From contig CAUYUJ010000148.1 in the NCBI GenBank assembly GCA_963575745.1, positions 109,501-173,500 of the forward strand: a stretch of DNA of 64,000 bases, given 5' to 3'. The translations under genes were made by a program, and so were the position numbers. The DNA is from Prorocentrum cordatum. Taxonomy: Eukaryota; Sar; Dinophyceae; Prorocentrales; Prorocentraceae. Under the pieces are notes generated by a model. That model ran no database searches, was not told the DNA's origin, and saw nothing but the letters and a program-made list of their open reading frames with translations. Positions 63,326 to 64,000 of the stretch are shown here, piece after piece (position 1 is the first letter of the stretch; each line of letters starts with the position of its first letter).

Positions 63326-64000
63326 ACGGGAGGGTGTACAGGGGGGAGCAAAGGGGGCGTGGGGTGGGTCACCGTTCCGCGAAAATGCACGGACGCGGCA
63401 AATGATTATTGGGAGATCTGGGAGGGGCATTTTTGGGGCGTCGACCGCACTGTGCTGGGGGTCTCTCGGCAAGGCGCAACATTGCAGCTTAGCCCACGTT
63501 AGTTGACCTGGAACGTCGTCTGGCGAGGCGCAGCATCGTGATGCAGCAACGGGAGTCGCAGACATAGTAAGCTCTGGGCCAGGCGCGGAATTGTAAGGAA
63601 TGTCTTTATGCGAAACTCAATTTTGCATTGGCGTTTGAAGGTTTTGCGTCGCGCGTGCCCTCTCAATAATGGGGTGCGTGGGATGTCCTACTTTCGAAGC
63701 TGGGGCACGACTCATTATACATGGGGGGACGTGTAAAGATGGCCACATGAATTGCGTTTTGCGAATTCGAAGCACTGCGCGCTACAGTTGTCAGAAATGC
63801 ATGTGGCGGCGCTCGAAATACATATAGCGCCGCACTGTCGAATCATATTTCACTTTGCCCAGGTCAGGCTTTAACAGGCCCTGGGACAAAAGAACAAACA
63901 CAAGCAATCAAGGCCATAACTTGTTTGCACATGTGGCCTGCGCGCAACGACCGACCTGCGCGGGCGTCGCCTATCCGACTCTCTGTCATACTGCCAAAAT
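63326..64000. other. no gene recognised
   Basis: Upstream flank of the pseudogene; no recognisable feature. Confidence 0.5.

Overview
The window looks like dinoflagellate nuclear DNA. The main reason is a set of degraded copies of the dinoflagellate trans-spliced leader (DinoSL, ending TTTTGGCTCAAG) lying just upstream of reading frames. Supporting reasons are the GC-rich coding bias, the sparse genes, the very abundant triplet microsatellites and the many broken retroelements. No species can be named from sequence alone. Most of the 64 kb is repeat-derived, and nearly all long open frames over microsatellites are artefacts.

Central result: positions 15672-32972 (17.3 kb) look like one large terminal-inverted-repeat (TIR) DNA transposon. 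It has 45-bp TIRs with two mismatches and is flanked by CCGG on both sides. It sits inside a minus-strand LINE-type reverse-transcriptase frame. The upstream half (33954-32977) and downstream half (15667-15297) join in frame when the element and one CCGG are removed. Inside it are an unknown plus-strand gene (16196-16972), a small Cys-containing fragment (18310-18732, -), a degenerate multi-part gene of transposase-like character (19437-23275, -), a three-exon unknown gene of about 1041 aa (24970-28297, -), a DNA cytosine-5 methyltransferase with one frameshift (28908-30148, -), and two plus-strand RS-rich genes (30439-30894 and 31375-32404). Almost every one has a candidate relict spliced leader 10-90 bp before its start. 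This suggests the cargo arrived through reverse-transcribed mRNA. The element also carries a 77-bp-arm foldback, a cluster of inverted palindromic units, and GAG/CTC microsatellites inside each TIR.

Left flank (1-15.3 kb): no convincing genes. It holds purine/pyrimidine microsatellites, a C-rich minisatellite, a MITE-like inverted repeat, copies of two dispersed repeat families, a GC-rich minisatellite and a 0.8-kb tandem duplication (12.76-14.39 kb).

Right flank (33-64 kb): further copies of the dispersed families, an 89-bp satellite of about 15 units with alternating variants (36.25-37.61 kb), a 3.2-kb GTA/TAC triplet tract (39.35-42.54 kb), and a 21-bp minisatellite with open frames on both strands (45.5-46.6 kb). 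A decayed LINE with ORF1, endonuclease, reverse transcriptase and RNase H follows (51.0-56.3 kb). Next come a cascade of CCTAGG palindromes fused to a second LINE 3' fragment (56.65-57.69 kb) and a minus-strand multi-frame pseudogene (61.3-63.3 kb) preceded by a well-preserved relict leader.
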